From Lysobacter niastensis (GTDB lineage Bacteria > Pseudomonadota > Gammaproteobacteria > Xanthomonadales > Xanthomonadaceae), in assembly GCF_015453285.1 (NCBI RefSeq), contig NZ_JADLZT010000012.1, positions 87,172 through 151,171 of the forward strand: DNA of 64,000 nt. Direction: 5' to 3'. A program made the position numbers and the translations under genes. This document shows, one piece after another, positions 55,565 through 63,841 of the stretch (its first letter is position 1; every line of letters starts with the position of its first letter). The notes under the pieces were generated by a model that saw only the letters and a program-made list of their open reading frames with translations, was not told the DNA's origin and made no database searches.

Positions 55565-56928
55565 CGTCGACCTCCCAGCACATTGGACAGCGCGCGCAGC
55601 CAACTCGTGCTGCGCCATGAGAAGGAGTTGCGGAGTTCGCGCACCTCGGCATCACGCTCGGCGAGGGCCTGACGCACTTCTGACAGCACAGTTTCGTCCT
55701 CCTGGAGTCTGGCGTGCGACACCTCGAGCTGCGTCTCGAGCATACGCACCGCGGATTCGAGATCGGCATGCGATGCGGACACCGACTCCAGGCGTTGGCT
55801 GGCCGCCGATAGGCGGTCGAGCGCGGCCTCGAGGTCACCACTCAAGCGGCGGATGTCGGCATTGAGGATCGCCTCGGTCTCGCGCGCCTGAAGCAGGCGA
55901 TTGAGCTTCGCATGCATCTCCTCGGCATCGCTGGTCCGCTTGTCGAGCCTGGCATACACCTCGGGCGCCATGGTCCGCTGCCCCTCGAGCAACTGGTCGA
56001 GCTTGGCTTGCGTTTCCGGCGCTGCGGCCCGCTGCCCTTCGATCAGCTGGTCGAGCTTGGCCTGCACGCTTGCCGCCGGAAGCGACACCAACTGAGCGGC
56101 CTCGAGCTCGCTTTCGAGGAGTCCGATGCGACGATCGGCATTGTTCACGCGCTCGGGGAGGTGTACGCCGTAAAAGCCCGCCGGATCCATGCCGTGCACG
56201 GTCGTCTCGAACAGCGAACCGCTCACGGGCGGTAGGGCTGCATCGCTCGCCACCAGCAGGTCGTACAACGGGCGGGCGAGCCCCCCGGCGACCGTCAGCT
56301 CGGAGCGATCGAGCTTCAGCGTCTCAACCGCGGTGGAGCCCGCATCCACTCCAACCATCAGGGATCCATGGACCACCCGTTGGCCGAACAGGGCAGCATG
56401 CCGGAAGTGCCTTCCAACCAAGGCCACGAACTCTTCCCGGAACAGCTCCTTCACGTGGTAAGGATTGCTGTAACCCGGCTCGATCGAGTAGTGGAGCTTG
56501 TTGGGGCTGGAGATGATCAGGATTCCATCGGGCTTCAGCACCCGACGGACCTCCGCCATCATTTCCTCGTGCTTGTCGTGGTGCTCGATGGTTTCGAAGC
56601 TCACGACCGCGTCGAACTGGGCATCGGCAAAAGGAAGCGAAGCGGCGGATGCTTCGACAAAGCGCAGGTTGTCGCCCGCGTAGCGGGCGCTGGCATGCAT
56701 GACGGCATCCGGCGCGATGTCCACGCCTACGACCGAACGCGCGGCCTTGGAAATGATATCGCTGCCATAACCTTCGCCGCAGGCGACATCGAGCACGTCG
56801 AGCCCGGCAACCAGCCGTTTCGCGAAGTAGTACCGGTGCAGATGCTCGAAAGCGATCTGACCGGACACTTCCGGCAGGAATCGCTCGCCAGTGAACTCAA
56901 GATCATGGTCGTTGTGTTGCGTGGTCAC
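55561..56928 (-). CDS. Methyltransferase with long coiled-coil tail (WbdD-like chain terminator)
   Basis: A 455-residue protein. Residues 1-150 are a class I methyltransferase (VLDVACGEGYGSDIISKA, VVSFETIEHHDKHEEMM). Residues about 285-430 are heptad-rich coiled coil with internal 18-residue repeats (AKLDQLIEGQRAAAPET, AKLDQLLEGQRTMAPEV). The end RNSFSWRSTSWLRALSNVL resembles the amphipathic docking tails of O-antigen enzymes. In E. coli O8/O9a, WbdD is a methyltransferase-coiled coil that caps the O-polysaccharide and sets its length before ABC export. The kinase domain of the O9a type is missing here, so capping would be by methyl alone. It lies directly after wzm-wzt. Its activity is inferred. 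Confidence 0.72.
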   Translation of the reverse strand: MTTQHNDHDLEFTGERFLPEVSGQIAFEHLHRYYFAKRLVAGLDVLDVACGEGYGSDIISKAARSVVGVDIAPDAVMHASARYAGDNLRFVEASAASLPFADAQFDAVVSFETIEHHDKHEEMMAEVRRVLKPDGILIISSPNKLHYSIEPGYSNPYHVKELFREEFVALVGRHFRHAALFGQRVVHGSLMVGVDAGSTAVETLKLDRSELTVAGGLARPLYDLLVASDAALPPVSGSLFETTVHGMDPAGFYGVHLPERVNNADRRIGLLESELEAAQLVSLPAASVQAKLDQLIEGQRAAAPETQAKLDQLLEGQRTMAPEVYARLDKRTSDAEEMHAKLNRLLQARETEAILNADIRRLSGDLEAALDRLSAASQRLESVSASHADLESAVRMLETQLEVSHARLQEDETVLSEVRQALAERDAEVRELRNSFSWRSTSWLRALSNVLGGRR

Positions 56929-56962
56929 TTCAAAGAATTCCTGGTGTTAACGATGCGGCAGG

Positions 56963-58381
56963 CTAGGCGATTTGCGACTCGGAACTCCCGACCAGGTCCA
57001 GACGGATCTCCTGCATCGGCACGCCCATCAATCCCAGGCAAACAGGCGTCGCATGGACATGCAGCGCGAGCGCCTCGTGCAGCCAGTGGTGCTGCACATG
57101 CGCCTCCTGCGTGCCTTCTGCGACGGCGACGCTGATCGTGTAGTCGCCTTCACGCATGAGGGGCATGCGGAACTCAAACGTGGCCATGACGACCTGGCCC
57201 GCCGCGACGCGCACAGGCCTGGTGAGCGTCGACAGATAGGTGTTGTCGGCGAAGATCGTCTGGCCCAGGCGGTCATAGACCTCGAAGCCGAGGATCGGCG
57301 TGTGCAACTCCTCAATCGCCTGGCAGGTCACGGTAAGGCGCACCGCCTGCCCCCCGACGACCCATGACAGCGGCCTGCCATCCATATCCTGGAACGCCGC
57401 ATCAATGATGCGCGCCGAACCCGTGCCGAAGGCGGACGAATCGCGGAGGAAAGAGAAGACCTGGATATCGTTGCGCAAGGTACTGGAATCCAGCATGTCC
57501 TGGCGCATGTCCCGCGGCGCCAACTCCGGCACCCTGAAGACGTCCAGTGCAGGAGTCGCCGCTTCCGCCAGGTCGCGCGCCTGGTCCTCATAGAACAGGT
57601 CTTCCAGGTACTCGGCCGTGACTTCCTTCGTCGGCCCCTCGCGATGGACCTGGCCGTTCTGCATCCAGATGACCCGGTCGCACAGGTTGATCACTGCGGA
57701 TGTGTCGTGCGACACGAACAAGACCGTCCCGCGCTTCATGAAATCGCGCAGGAAGCGCATGCACTTTTGTCCGAAGTACACGTCGCCCACCGAAAGCGCT
57801 TCGTCAACCACCAGCACATCGGCATCGGCATGCGCGATGACCGCGAATGCCAAACGCACATACATGCCGCTCGAGTAGGTCTTCACCGGCTGGTCGATGA
57901 ACTCGCCGATATCGGCGAATGCGAGAATCGAATCAAACCGTTGCTCGAGTTCCTCCCTGCTCAGGCCGAGCAAGGCGCCATTCATGTAGACGTTCTCGCG
58001 ACCGGTGAACTCGGGGTTGAACCCGGCGCCAAGCTCGAGCAGCGCGGCCACGCGGCCACGCACGTCGACCGCGCCGCCCGTGGGCGTGAGCGTTCCGCAG
58101 ATGGTCTGCAGCAGCGTCGACTTTCCGGACCCATTCCGGCCGATGATTCCGACCGTCTCGCCTTTGCGGATCTGCACCGATACGCCCTTGAGCGCCCAGA
58201 ACTCCTTGTAATAGGCGCGCTGCTGCATTCCGGCCATGCGCTGGATGCGTGGCAGGAGCGACTGCTTCAGTCGGTCTTCCGGTCGTGCGTAGATCTGGTA
58301 ACACTTGGACACGGAGTCGACGTTTATGACTACGTCACGTTCCGGCGCAATGGAGTCAGGGACTGGGTGCATGGCAGTCAT
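56963..58381 (-). CDS. wzt: O-antigen ABC exporter ATPase with Wzt C-terminal carbohydrate-binding domain
   Basis: A 472-residue ABC protein. Walker A is GRNGSGKST (81-89), the signature is TYSSGMYVRLAFAVIA, Walker B is VLVVDEALSVGD and the H-loop is FVSHDTSAV. Residues about 290-472 form the extra Wzt domain (ARIIDAAFQDMDGRPLSWVVGGQAVRLTV) that binds the modified end of the O-polysaccharide. This domain is found in exporters whose glycan is capped, such as by WbdD. Several start codons (58396, 58381, 58372) are possible; 58381 was used. With Wzm it carries the undecaprenyl-linked glycan to the periplasmic face. Confidence 0.93.
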   Translation of the reverse strand: MTAMHPVPDSIAPERDVVINVDSVSKCYQIYARPEDRLKQSLLPRIQRMAGMQQRAYYKEFWALKGVSVQIRKGETVGIIGRNGSGKSTLLQTICGTLTPTGGAVDVRGRVAALLELGAGFNPEFTGRENVYMNGALLGLSREELEQRFDSILAFADIGEFIDQPVKTYSSGMYVRLAFAVIAHADADVLVVDEALSVGDVYFGQKCMRFLRDFMKRGTVLFVSHDTSAVINLCDRVIWMQNGQVHREGPTKEVTAEYLEDLFYEDQARDLAEAATPALDVFRVPELAPRDMRQDMLDSSTLRNDIQVFSFLRDSSAFGTGSARIIDAAFQDMDGRPLSWVVGGQAVRLTVTCQAIEELHTPILGFEVYDRLGQTIFADNTYLSTLTRPVRVAAGQVVMATFEFRMPLMREGDYTISVAVAEGTQEAHVQHHWLHEALALHVHATPVCLGLMGVPMQEIRLDLVGSSESQIA

Positions 58382-58385
58382 GGCT

Positions 58386-59216
58386 TCAAACGACATCGGC
58401 GAAACCGTTGCGGGCGCGCTGGAAGCACCAGAACCCGAACCAGGCAAACATCAACGCGAGCAGAGCGTAAAGCCCCAGGCCCATCCAGTCGGGTGCCATT
58501 CCGAGAATGAGCACCCTGCGACCTTGTTCAATCACGAACGTCAGCGGATTGATGAGAATCAGCCAATGGAACTTTTGCGGCAGCGATGACAGCGGATAGA
58601 ACACGGGTGACAGGAACATCAGCGCCGTGGCGAATAGCCCGGTGAGCATCCCGATGTCACGCACATAGACAGACGAAGATGCCAGCAGCCAGCCGAAGCC
58701 CATTGCGACCAGCACCAGCGGCAGCACGACGACAGGCAGCAGGATCGCAGTCCACGGAATGACGTGGCCAAGCACGAGTTGTGCAAGCAGAAGGACCGTG
58801 AAGCTGATGGCGGAGTGGAACAGGGCCGAACCGACTGCGATCCAGGGCAGCACCTCCAGAGGGAAAATCACGCGCTTGACGTAGCTGACGTTGCTCACGA
58901 TCAGGCTCGGCGCCTTGGTGATGCACTCCGCCAGCAGTCCGTGGATGATCACTCCGACGAAGAGGATCGCCGCGAACCCTGCACGCGAGTTTTCCTGGTC
59001 GACGCCCCAGCGCGCCTTGAAGATCGTCGAGAACACGAAGGTGTAGATCGCCAGCATCAGCAGGGGATTGAAGAACGACCAGGCCAGCCCGACCAGTGAC
59101 CCGCGATAGCGGCTAATGACGTCCCGACGCGTCATCTGGACGATGAGCTGCCAGTTGTCCAGCAGGCTGGCGAACATTGCCGAAGGACTCGCCGGGTGCC
59201 TTGCGTAGGGATTCAT
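58386..59216 (-). CDS. wzm: O-antigen ABC exporter permease
   Basis: A 276-residue ABC-2 permease of six helices, with the family pattern RRDVISRYRGSLVGLAWSFFNPLLMLAIYTFVFSTIF and SSSVYVRDIGMLTGLFATALMFLSPVFYPLSSLP. It pairs with Wzt for export. The ATG at 59216, 47 bp after the metB stop, was chosen because the next upstream start codons would overlap metB. It is the first gene of the minus-strand polysaccharide operon. Confidence 0.93.
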   Translation of the reverse strand: MNPYARHPASPSAMFASLLDNWQLIVQMTRRDVISRYRGSLVGLAWSFFNPLLMLAIYTFVFSTIFKARWGVDQENSRAGFAAILFVGVIIHGLLAECITKAPSLIVSNVSYVKRVIFPLEVLPWIAVGSALFHSAISFTVLLLAQLVLGHVIPWTAILLPVVVLPLVLVAMGFGWLLASSSVYVRDIGMLTGLFATALMFLSPVFYPLSSLPQKFHWLILINPLTFVIEQGRRVLILGMAPDWMGLGLYALLALMFAWFGFWCFQRARNGFADVV

Positions 59217-59262
59217 GCCTGCCCCCCGGCACCGGACGATGCGCGAGTATGGATCCTCATCA

Positions 59263-60441
59263 TCAGGCCAATGCATCCTTGAGTTCGGCACGCAGGTCGC
59301 CCACGTCCTCGACCCCCACCGAAAGCCTGACGAGGTTGTCGCTGATGCCCAGTGTCGCGCGCCTATCCGCCGGCACCGAGGCGTGGGTCATGATCGCCGG
59401 ATGGTTGACGAGGCTTTCCACCCCGCCCAACGACTCGGCGACGGTGAACAGCTCGCAGCGCTCCATCATCCTGCGGGCCGCGTCCAGTCCGCCCTTCACA
59501 TAGATACTCACCATTCCGCCGAACCCGTACATCTGGCGCTTTGCCAGCTCATGCTGCGGATGCGACTTCAGCCCCGGGTACAGCACCTTCTCGATCGCCG
59601 GGTGCGTCTGCAGCCACTCGGCCAGCGCCTGGGCGTTCTCGCAGTGGGCCTTCATGCGCAGGTGCAGGGTCTTCAGGCCGCGCAGCGCCAGGAAGCTGTC
59701 GAACGGACCCTGCACGCCGCCGATGGCGTTCTGCAGGAAGGTCATCTTCTCGGCCAGCTCTGCATCGTCGCCGACCACCGCCACGCCGCCGACGATGTCG
59801 GAGTGGCCGTTGAGGTACTTGGTCGCCGAATGCATGACGATGTGCGCGCCGAGTTCGAGCGGGCGCTGCAGGATCGGCGAACTGAAGGTGTTGTCGACCA
59901 CGACGATCAGGCCGCGCTTGCGAGCGATCGCGGCAATCTGGGCGATGTCGACCAACTTCAGCAGCGGATTGGTCGGGGTCTCGATCCAGACCATCTTCGT
60001 CTCGGGACGGATGGCGGCTTCGAACGCGGCGACGTCGCTTAGGTCGACCCAGCTGAAATCCAGTCCTGCCGAGCGGCGACGCACGCGCTCGAACAGGCGG
60101 TAGGTGCCGCCGTAGACGTCATCCATCGCGATGACATGGCTGCCCGAATCCAGCAATTCGAGGATGGTCGAGGTCGCGGCAAGACCCGAGGCGAAGGCGA
60201 AGCCGCTCGTGCCGCCTTCCAGCCCGGCGACGCAACGCTCGTAGGCGAAGCGGGTCGGGTTGTGGCTGCGCGAATACTCGAACCCCTGGTGCACGCCGGG
60301 ACTGGACTGGGCGTACGTCGAGGTCGCGTAGATGGGCGTCATCACGGCGCCGGTGCTGGGGTCCGGAGACTGGCCCGCATGGATCGCGAGGGTGCCCAAT
60401 CCGAGCTTGCGCCCGTCGCTGTCGGCGTGTCGTTCAGTCAT
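59263..60441 (-). CDS. metB: Cystathionine gamma-synthase / gamma-lyase (PLP enzyme)
   Basis: A 392-residue Cys/Met metabolism enzyme with the PLP lysine K208 in HSATKYLNGHSD. It starts with LGLGTLAIHAGQSPDPSTGAVMTPIYATST and ends with SLGGVESLVNHPAIMTHASV. In Xanthomonas this gene borders the LPS locus. A cystathionine beta-synthase is encoded 2 kb away, so a gamma-lyase role in reverse transsulfuration is possible; sequence alone does not separate the two. The ATG at 60441 follows GGAAGGA. It is divergent from the sulfotransferase-like gene. Confidence 0.9.
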   Translation of the reverse strand: MTERHADSDGRKLGLGTLAIHAGQSPDPSTGAVMTPIYATSTYAQSSPGVHQGFEYSRSHNPTRFAYERCVAGLEGGTSGFAFASGLAATSTILELLDSGSHVIAMDDVYGGTYRLFERVRRRSAGLDFSWVDLSDVAAFEAAIRPETKMVWIETPTNPLLKLVDIAQIAAIARKRGLIVVVDNTFSSPILQRPLELGAHIVMHSATKYLNGHSDIVGGVAVVGDDAELAEKMTFLQNAIGGVQGPFDSFLALRGLKTLHLRMKAHCENAQALAEWLQTHPAIEKVLYPGLKSHPQHELAKRQMYGFGGMVSIYVKGGLDAARRMMERCELFTVAESLGGVESLVNHPAIMTHASVPADRRATLGISDNLVRLSVGVEDVGDLRAELKDALA

Positions 60442-60482
60442 TGCATCCTTCCAATTCCGCTAGCATGGGCGGTCGCCGATTC

Positions 60483-60488
60483 TATCAT
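60483..60488 (+). promoter_or_regulatory. Candidate -10 box of a leaderless transcript (sulfotransferase-like gene)
   Basis: TATCAT lies 5 bases before the ATG at 60494, with no ribosome binding site between. It is the fourth such case in this window. Confidence 0.4.
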
Positions 60489-60493
60489 CGCCC

Positions 60494-61513
60494 ATGCCCC
60501 AGCCTCGGCGCCTTCCAAGCGACTTCAGTCGCAATGCAGCGTACCCGTTGTTCGTCATCGACCCCCTCCAGGACCGTGGCTGGGTGTTGCATTTCGCGCC
60601 GGAGGATTACCGCCGCGCCAGCTTCCTGGACCGGCGCGCCCTGCACCACCGGGACATCCCCGGATGGGAGGTATCCCAGGCGGAAGTGGGCGCGGCGCTC
60701 GACGCGGAGCCGCCCATGGATCGCCTGCACTGGCTGTTCCATATTGGCCATTGCGGCTCCACTCTGGCCAGCCGCTTGATGGACCTGCTGCCCGGTGTTC
60801 TGGGCATCCGGGAGCCGCTGCCCTTGCTGACCCTGGCGGCAACCGACGACGCCACCACTCACGCATGGCTGGGGACGGTGACCCGGTTGCTCGCTCGCGG
60901 CTTCGATGACACGCAGGCGGTGATAGTGAAGCCCACCAGCCTGGTCGCGACGCTGGCGCCCCGGCTGCTCGTGGGTACCGGACAGGCCTGCCTGCTCTGG
61001 GTCGACCTGCAGACCTGGCTGGCGACGATGCTGCGCGAGCAGGAACTCGTCGAGTCGGTGTTCGCGCACGAGCACCTGCGTCTGGCCAATACCGGGCTCG
61101 CCAGCACTGCCCCACTGGCGGCGGCGGGTCCGCGACTGGCGCGGGCCTGGCTGGCAGAGCAGGTTCGCTGGCGCGGACTGGCCGCCGACCCGGCGCTCGC
61201 GCCGCGACTCATGGATCTGGATTTCGCCGAGCTCCTGGCGTCGCCGGCCGCCGCCACCGCGCGCCTGGCCCGGCACTACGGACTCCAGGCTCCGACCGAC
61301 TGGCAGCAGCGGATCGATGAGTCGGGGCTGCTGACCCGTTACGCCAAAGATGGCGCCCAGCAGTTCGATGCGCAGACCCGCGAACGGGAGCTTGTTGTCG
61401 CCGCGAACCGCAACGCCGCAGCCATCGCCGAAGGATTGGACTGGGCCGAGGCAGCCGTCGTCGAGCTTGGCTTGCAGGACCTGAGGCCCAGACTCCGCCC
61501 GGCGAGTGCTTGA
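60494..61513 (+). CDS. Sulfotransferase-like P-loop protein
   Basis: A 339-residue protein with a P-loop of the PAPS-sulfotransferase type, LFHIGHCGSTLASRLMDLLPG (about 81-100), followed by a strand and a KPTS motif (about 152-155) like the 3'-phosphate binding region. The substrate and activity are unknown. Similar proteins are seen next to 2OG-Fe(II) oxygenases, as here, where the convergent neighbour ends 8 bp away. It is divergent from metB across a 52-bp gap. Confidence 0.6.
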   Translation: MPQPRRLPSDFSRNAAYPLFVIDPLQDRGWVLHFAPEDYRRASFLDRRALHHRDIPGWEVSQAEVGAALDAEPPMDRLHWLFHIGHCGSTLASRLMDLLPGVLGIREPLPLLTLAATDDATTHAWLGTVTRLLARGFDDTQAVIVKPTSLVATLAPRLLVGTGQACLLWVDLQTWLATMLREQELVESVFAHEHLRLANTGLASTAPLAAAGPRLARAWLAEQVRWRGLAADPALAPRLMDLDFAELLASPAAATARLARHYGLQAPTDWQQRIDESGLLTRYAKDGAQQFDAQTRERELVVAANRNAAAIAEGLDWAEAAVVELGLQDLRPRLRPASA

Positions 61514-61520
61514 AAACCGG

Positions 61521-62465
61521 CTACGCCAGGAACGTCGTCATCGCGTAGCGGACGCCCCGATCGACAGGCAGCACCTCGTGCAGGATCGAGCACGAGAACA
61601 CCAGGGCCGATCCGGTCGGCGGCGAAAAACGGTGCGGTCCGAACTCCGGATAGCGGAACTCGCCGCCGGTGTACTCGCCCTGGTTGAGGTTCACCGATAG
61701 CGCGAAGCGGCGGTGCGCTACATCAGGAGTTTCGTTGTCGCGATGCGCACGGAAGTACCCCGCGCCTTCCGGATAGGCCAGCAGCTTGAACGGATCGCGC
61801 CGGCTCACGTCGAAATTGAAGACGCGCGAGATCTCGGGCAACGCGCGGCGCAACAGGCGCTCGTGCATGCGCTGCTCCAGCGCGGCATCGCGGGGAAAGG
61901 TTTCGCGCCGCTGCTTGATCGAAGGGTCCACCTGCAATTTCTGCTGGCCGTCTTCGAGCAGGAGCACCGCGGACACATCACCGCCCGCACAGTCGACTTC
62001 CAGGTGCCGGATCAGGGCCGCACAGAGCTCCGGCTCGAACACGTCGGGTATCTGCAGCACCGGCGCCACCAGCAATGTCTGCGTCGCGTCCAACGCCACC
62101 GCCGGCACCGGGGCAGTCAGTGCGCCTCCCACAGGCAGCGTGTGGCGCTCCTGAAGGCGCAGGTTCGCGTCCACGCGCCACAGCGCATCCATGCCGAGCC
62201 CCGCACACCAGCGAGGGTCGGCGGCCAAGGCTTGCCACGGCGACGGCGCGCCGGATGGCGCCTCTGCGCCGATGCACAGCGCCGTGACGCCATCGGGCGG
62301 CACCGGCAAAGCCGCGGCGGCCGCGTCCGACGACGGCGTGGCCAGCCACAACGGCGCCCCGGCAAACTCGGCGTGCAACGCCGTGCTTTCACCGGCGGAC
62401 GCGCGCAGCCGGACATTGGGCAGTCGGTCGCCCGGCAGCCAGTGTTCGGCGGCGGCGGCGTTCAT
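61521..62465 (-). CDS. Redoxin-like / 2-oxoglutarate-Fe(II) oxygenase (prolyl 4-hydroxylase type) fusion
   Basis: A 314-residue protein. Residues 1-120 have the strand order of a peroxiredoxin/AhpC-like fold (GDRLPNVRLRASAG, APLWLATPSSD, MDALWRVDANLRLQER) but no cysteine at the peroxidatic position. Residues about 215-314 are a P4Hc-type dioxygenase with iron ligands H241 and D243 (FRAHRDNETPD) and H296, and the 2-oxoglutarate arginine R306 (VDRGVRYA). It probably hydroxylates a peptide or amino acid. The ATG at 62465 overlaps the CBS stop by one base (TGATG), so it is cotranscribed with CBS. Confidence 0.78.
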   Translation of the reverse strand: MNAAAAEHWLPGDRLPNVRLRASAGESTALHAEFAGAPLWLATPSSDAAAAALPVPPDGVTALCIGAEAPSGAPSPWQALAADPRWCAGLGMDALWRVDANLRLQERHTLPVGGALTAPVPAVALDATQTLLVAPVLQIPDVFEPELCAALIRHLEVDCAGGDVSAVLLLEDGQQKLQVDPSIKQRRETFPRDAALEQRMHERLLRRALPEISRVFNFDVSRRDPFKLLAYPEGAGYFRAHRDNETPDVAHRRFALSVNLNQGEYTGGEFRYPEFGPHRFSPPTGSALVFSCSILHEVLPVDRGVRYAMTTFLA

Positions 62466-63841
62466 CACTGCACGCGCCGGCGCAGGTAATTGAGCAGGTC
62501 GATGCGTGTGATCAGGCCAAGGAATTTCTCACCATCGACGACGATGGCGACGTGGCCGCGATCGAATACCGGCAGCAGCGATTCGATCGGCGAACGCACA
62601 TCGATCTTGTCGAGCTTGCTGACCATTGCAGTCGATACCGGGTCGCGGAATCGCGATTCATCCCCGTACACATGCAGCAGCACGTCGCTTTCGTCGACGA
62701 TGCCGACGATCGCATCGCCGTCCATCACCGGCAGCTGCGAGACGTCGTACAGCTTCATGCGCTGGTACGCGGTGACCAGCAGGTCGGTCGGCGCCACCAC
62801 CACCGTGTCGCGCTGCGAGAACGGGCGCAGGATCAGGTCACGCAGGTCGCCGGTCGCCTGGCGCGCGAGGAATCCGTTGTCCAGCATCCAGTAGTCGTTG
62901 TACATCTTGGAGATGTACTTGTTGCCCGTGTCGGGCACCAGCGTCAGCACCTTCTTCGGCGTGGTCTGTTCGCGGCAGTACTTCAGCGCGGCGGCGAGCA
63001 GCGTGCCGGTCGAGGAGCCGCCGAGGATGCCTTCCTTCTCGAGCAGCTCGCGTGCGGTCAGGAAACTTTCCTTGTCGGTGATGGCATAGGCCTTCTTCAC
63101 TCGCGTGAAGTCGGAGATCGGCGGCAGGAAATCCTCGCCGATGCCTTCAACCATCCAGCTCGCGGACTTTTCCGAGATCGTGCCGCGATTGATGTACTCC
63201 TCGAGGATCGATCCCACCGGGTCGGCCAGCACGAGTTCCGTCTGCGGCGACTTCTCGGCGAAGCAGCGCGACAGGCCGGTCATCGTGCCGGAACTGCCGC
63301 AGCCGAACACAACCGCATCGACGCCGCCGACCTCGGCCATCTGCTGCAGGATCTCCGGACCGGTGCCGAACTCGTGCGCAGCCGGGTTGTCCGGGTTGCC
63401 GAACTGGTTGATGAAGTAGGCGCCCGGGGTTTCGCGGGCGATGCGCTCGGCCATGTCCTGGTAGTAGTCGGGATGGCCCTTGGCCACGTCCGAACGCGTC
63501 AGCACGACCTGCGCGCCCATCGCCTTGAGGTTGAAGATCTTCTCGCGGCTCATCTTGTCGGGCACGACCAGCAGCAGCTTGTATCCCTTCTGCTGCGCGA
63601 CCAGTGCGAGGCCGATGCCGGTATTGCCGGCGGTGCCTTCGACCAGGGTATCGCCGGGCTTGATCTTTCCGGCCTTCTCGGCCGCATCGATCATGGACAG
63701 GCCGATGCGGTCCTTGATCGAGCCGCCGGGGTTCTGCGACTCGAGCTTGAGGTAGAGCTCGCAGACGCCGGTATCGAGACGCTGGGCCTTGATGATCGGC
63801 GTGGAGCCGATCAGTTCGAGTACGGTGTTGTGGATGGCCAT
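62465..63841 (-). CDS. Cystathionine beta-synthase
   Basis: A 458-residue PLP enzyme. The catalytic domain (about 1-320) has the PLP lysine K43 in NPGGSIKDR, the TAGNTGIGLAL phosphate loop and GCGSSGTMTG. The C-terminal 120 residues are a tandem CBS (Bateman) pair (VVVAPTDLLVTAYQRM, VDVRSPIESLLPVFD) that may bind adenosyl ligands. This domain order matches cystathionine beta-synthase rather than CysK. It makes cystathionine from homocysteine and serine; the adjacent PLP enzyme may cleave it. The gene is followed by the oxygenase gene. Confidence 0.92.
   Translation of the reverse strand: MAIHNTVLELIGSTPIIKAQRLDTGVCELYLKLESQNPGGSIKDRIGLSMIDAAEKAGKIKPGDTLVEGTAGNTGIGLALVAQQKGYKLLLVVPDKMSREKIFNLKAMGAQVVLTRSDVAKGHPDYYQDMAERIARETPGAYFINQFGNPDNPAAHEFGTGPEILQQMAEVGGVDAVVFGCGSSGTMTGLSRCFAEKSPQTELVLADPVGSILEEYINRGTISEKSASWMVEGIGEDFLPPISDFTRVKKAYAITDKESFLTARELLEKEGILGGSSTGTLLAAALKYCREQTTPKKVLTLVPDTGNKYISKMYNDYWMLDNGFLARQATGDLRDLILRPFSQRDTVVVAPTDLLVTAYQRMKLYDVSQLPVMDGDAIVGIVDESDVLLHVYGDESRFRDPVSTAMVSKLDKIDVRSPIESLLPVFDRGHVAIVVDGEKFLGLITRIDLLNYLRRRVQ

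Noticed and set aside
60494..61513. A polysaccharide-locus gene
   Set aside because: It lies outside the metB border, has its own start region and no link to the glycan operons, so it was kept out of the locus.
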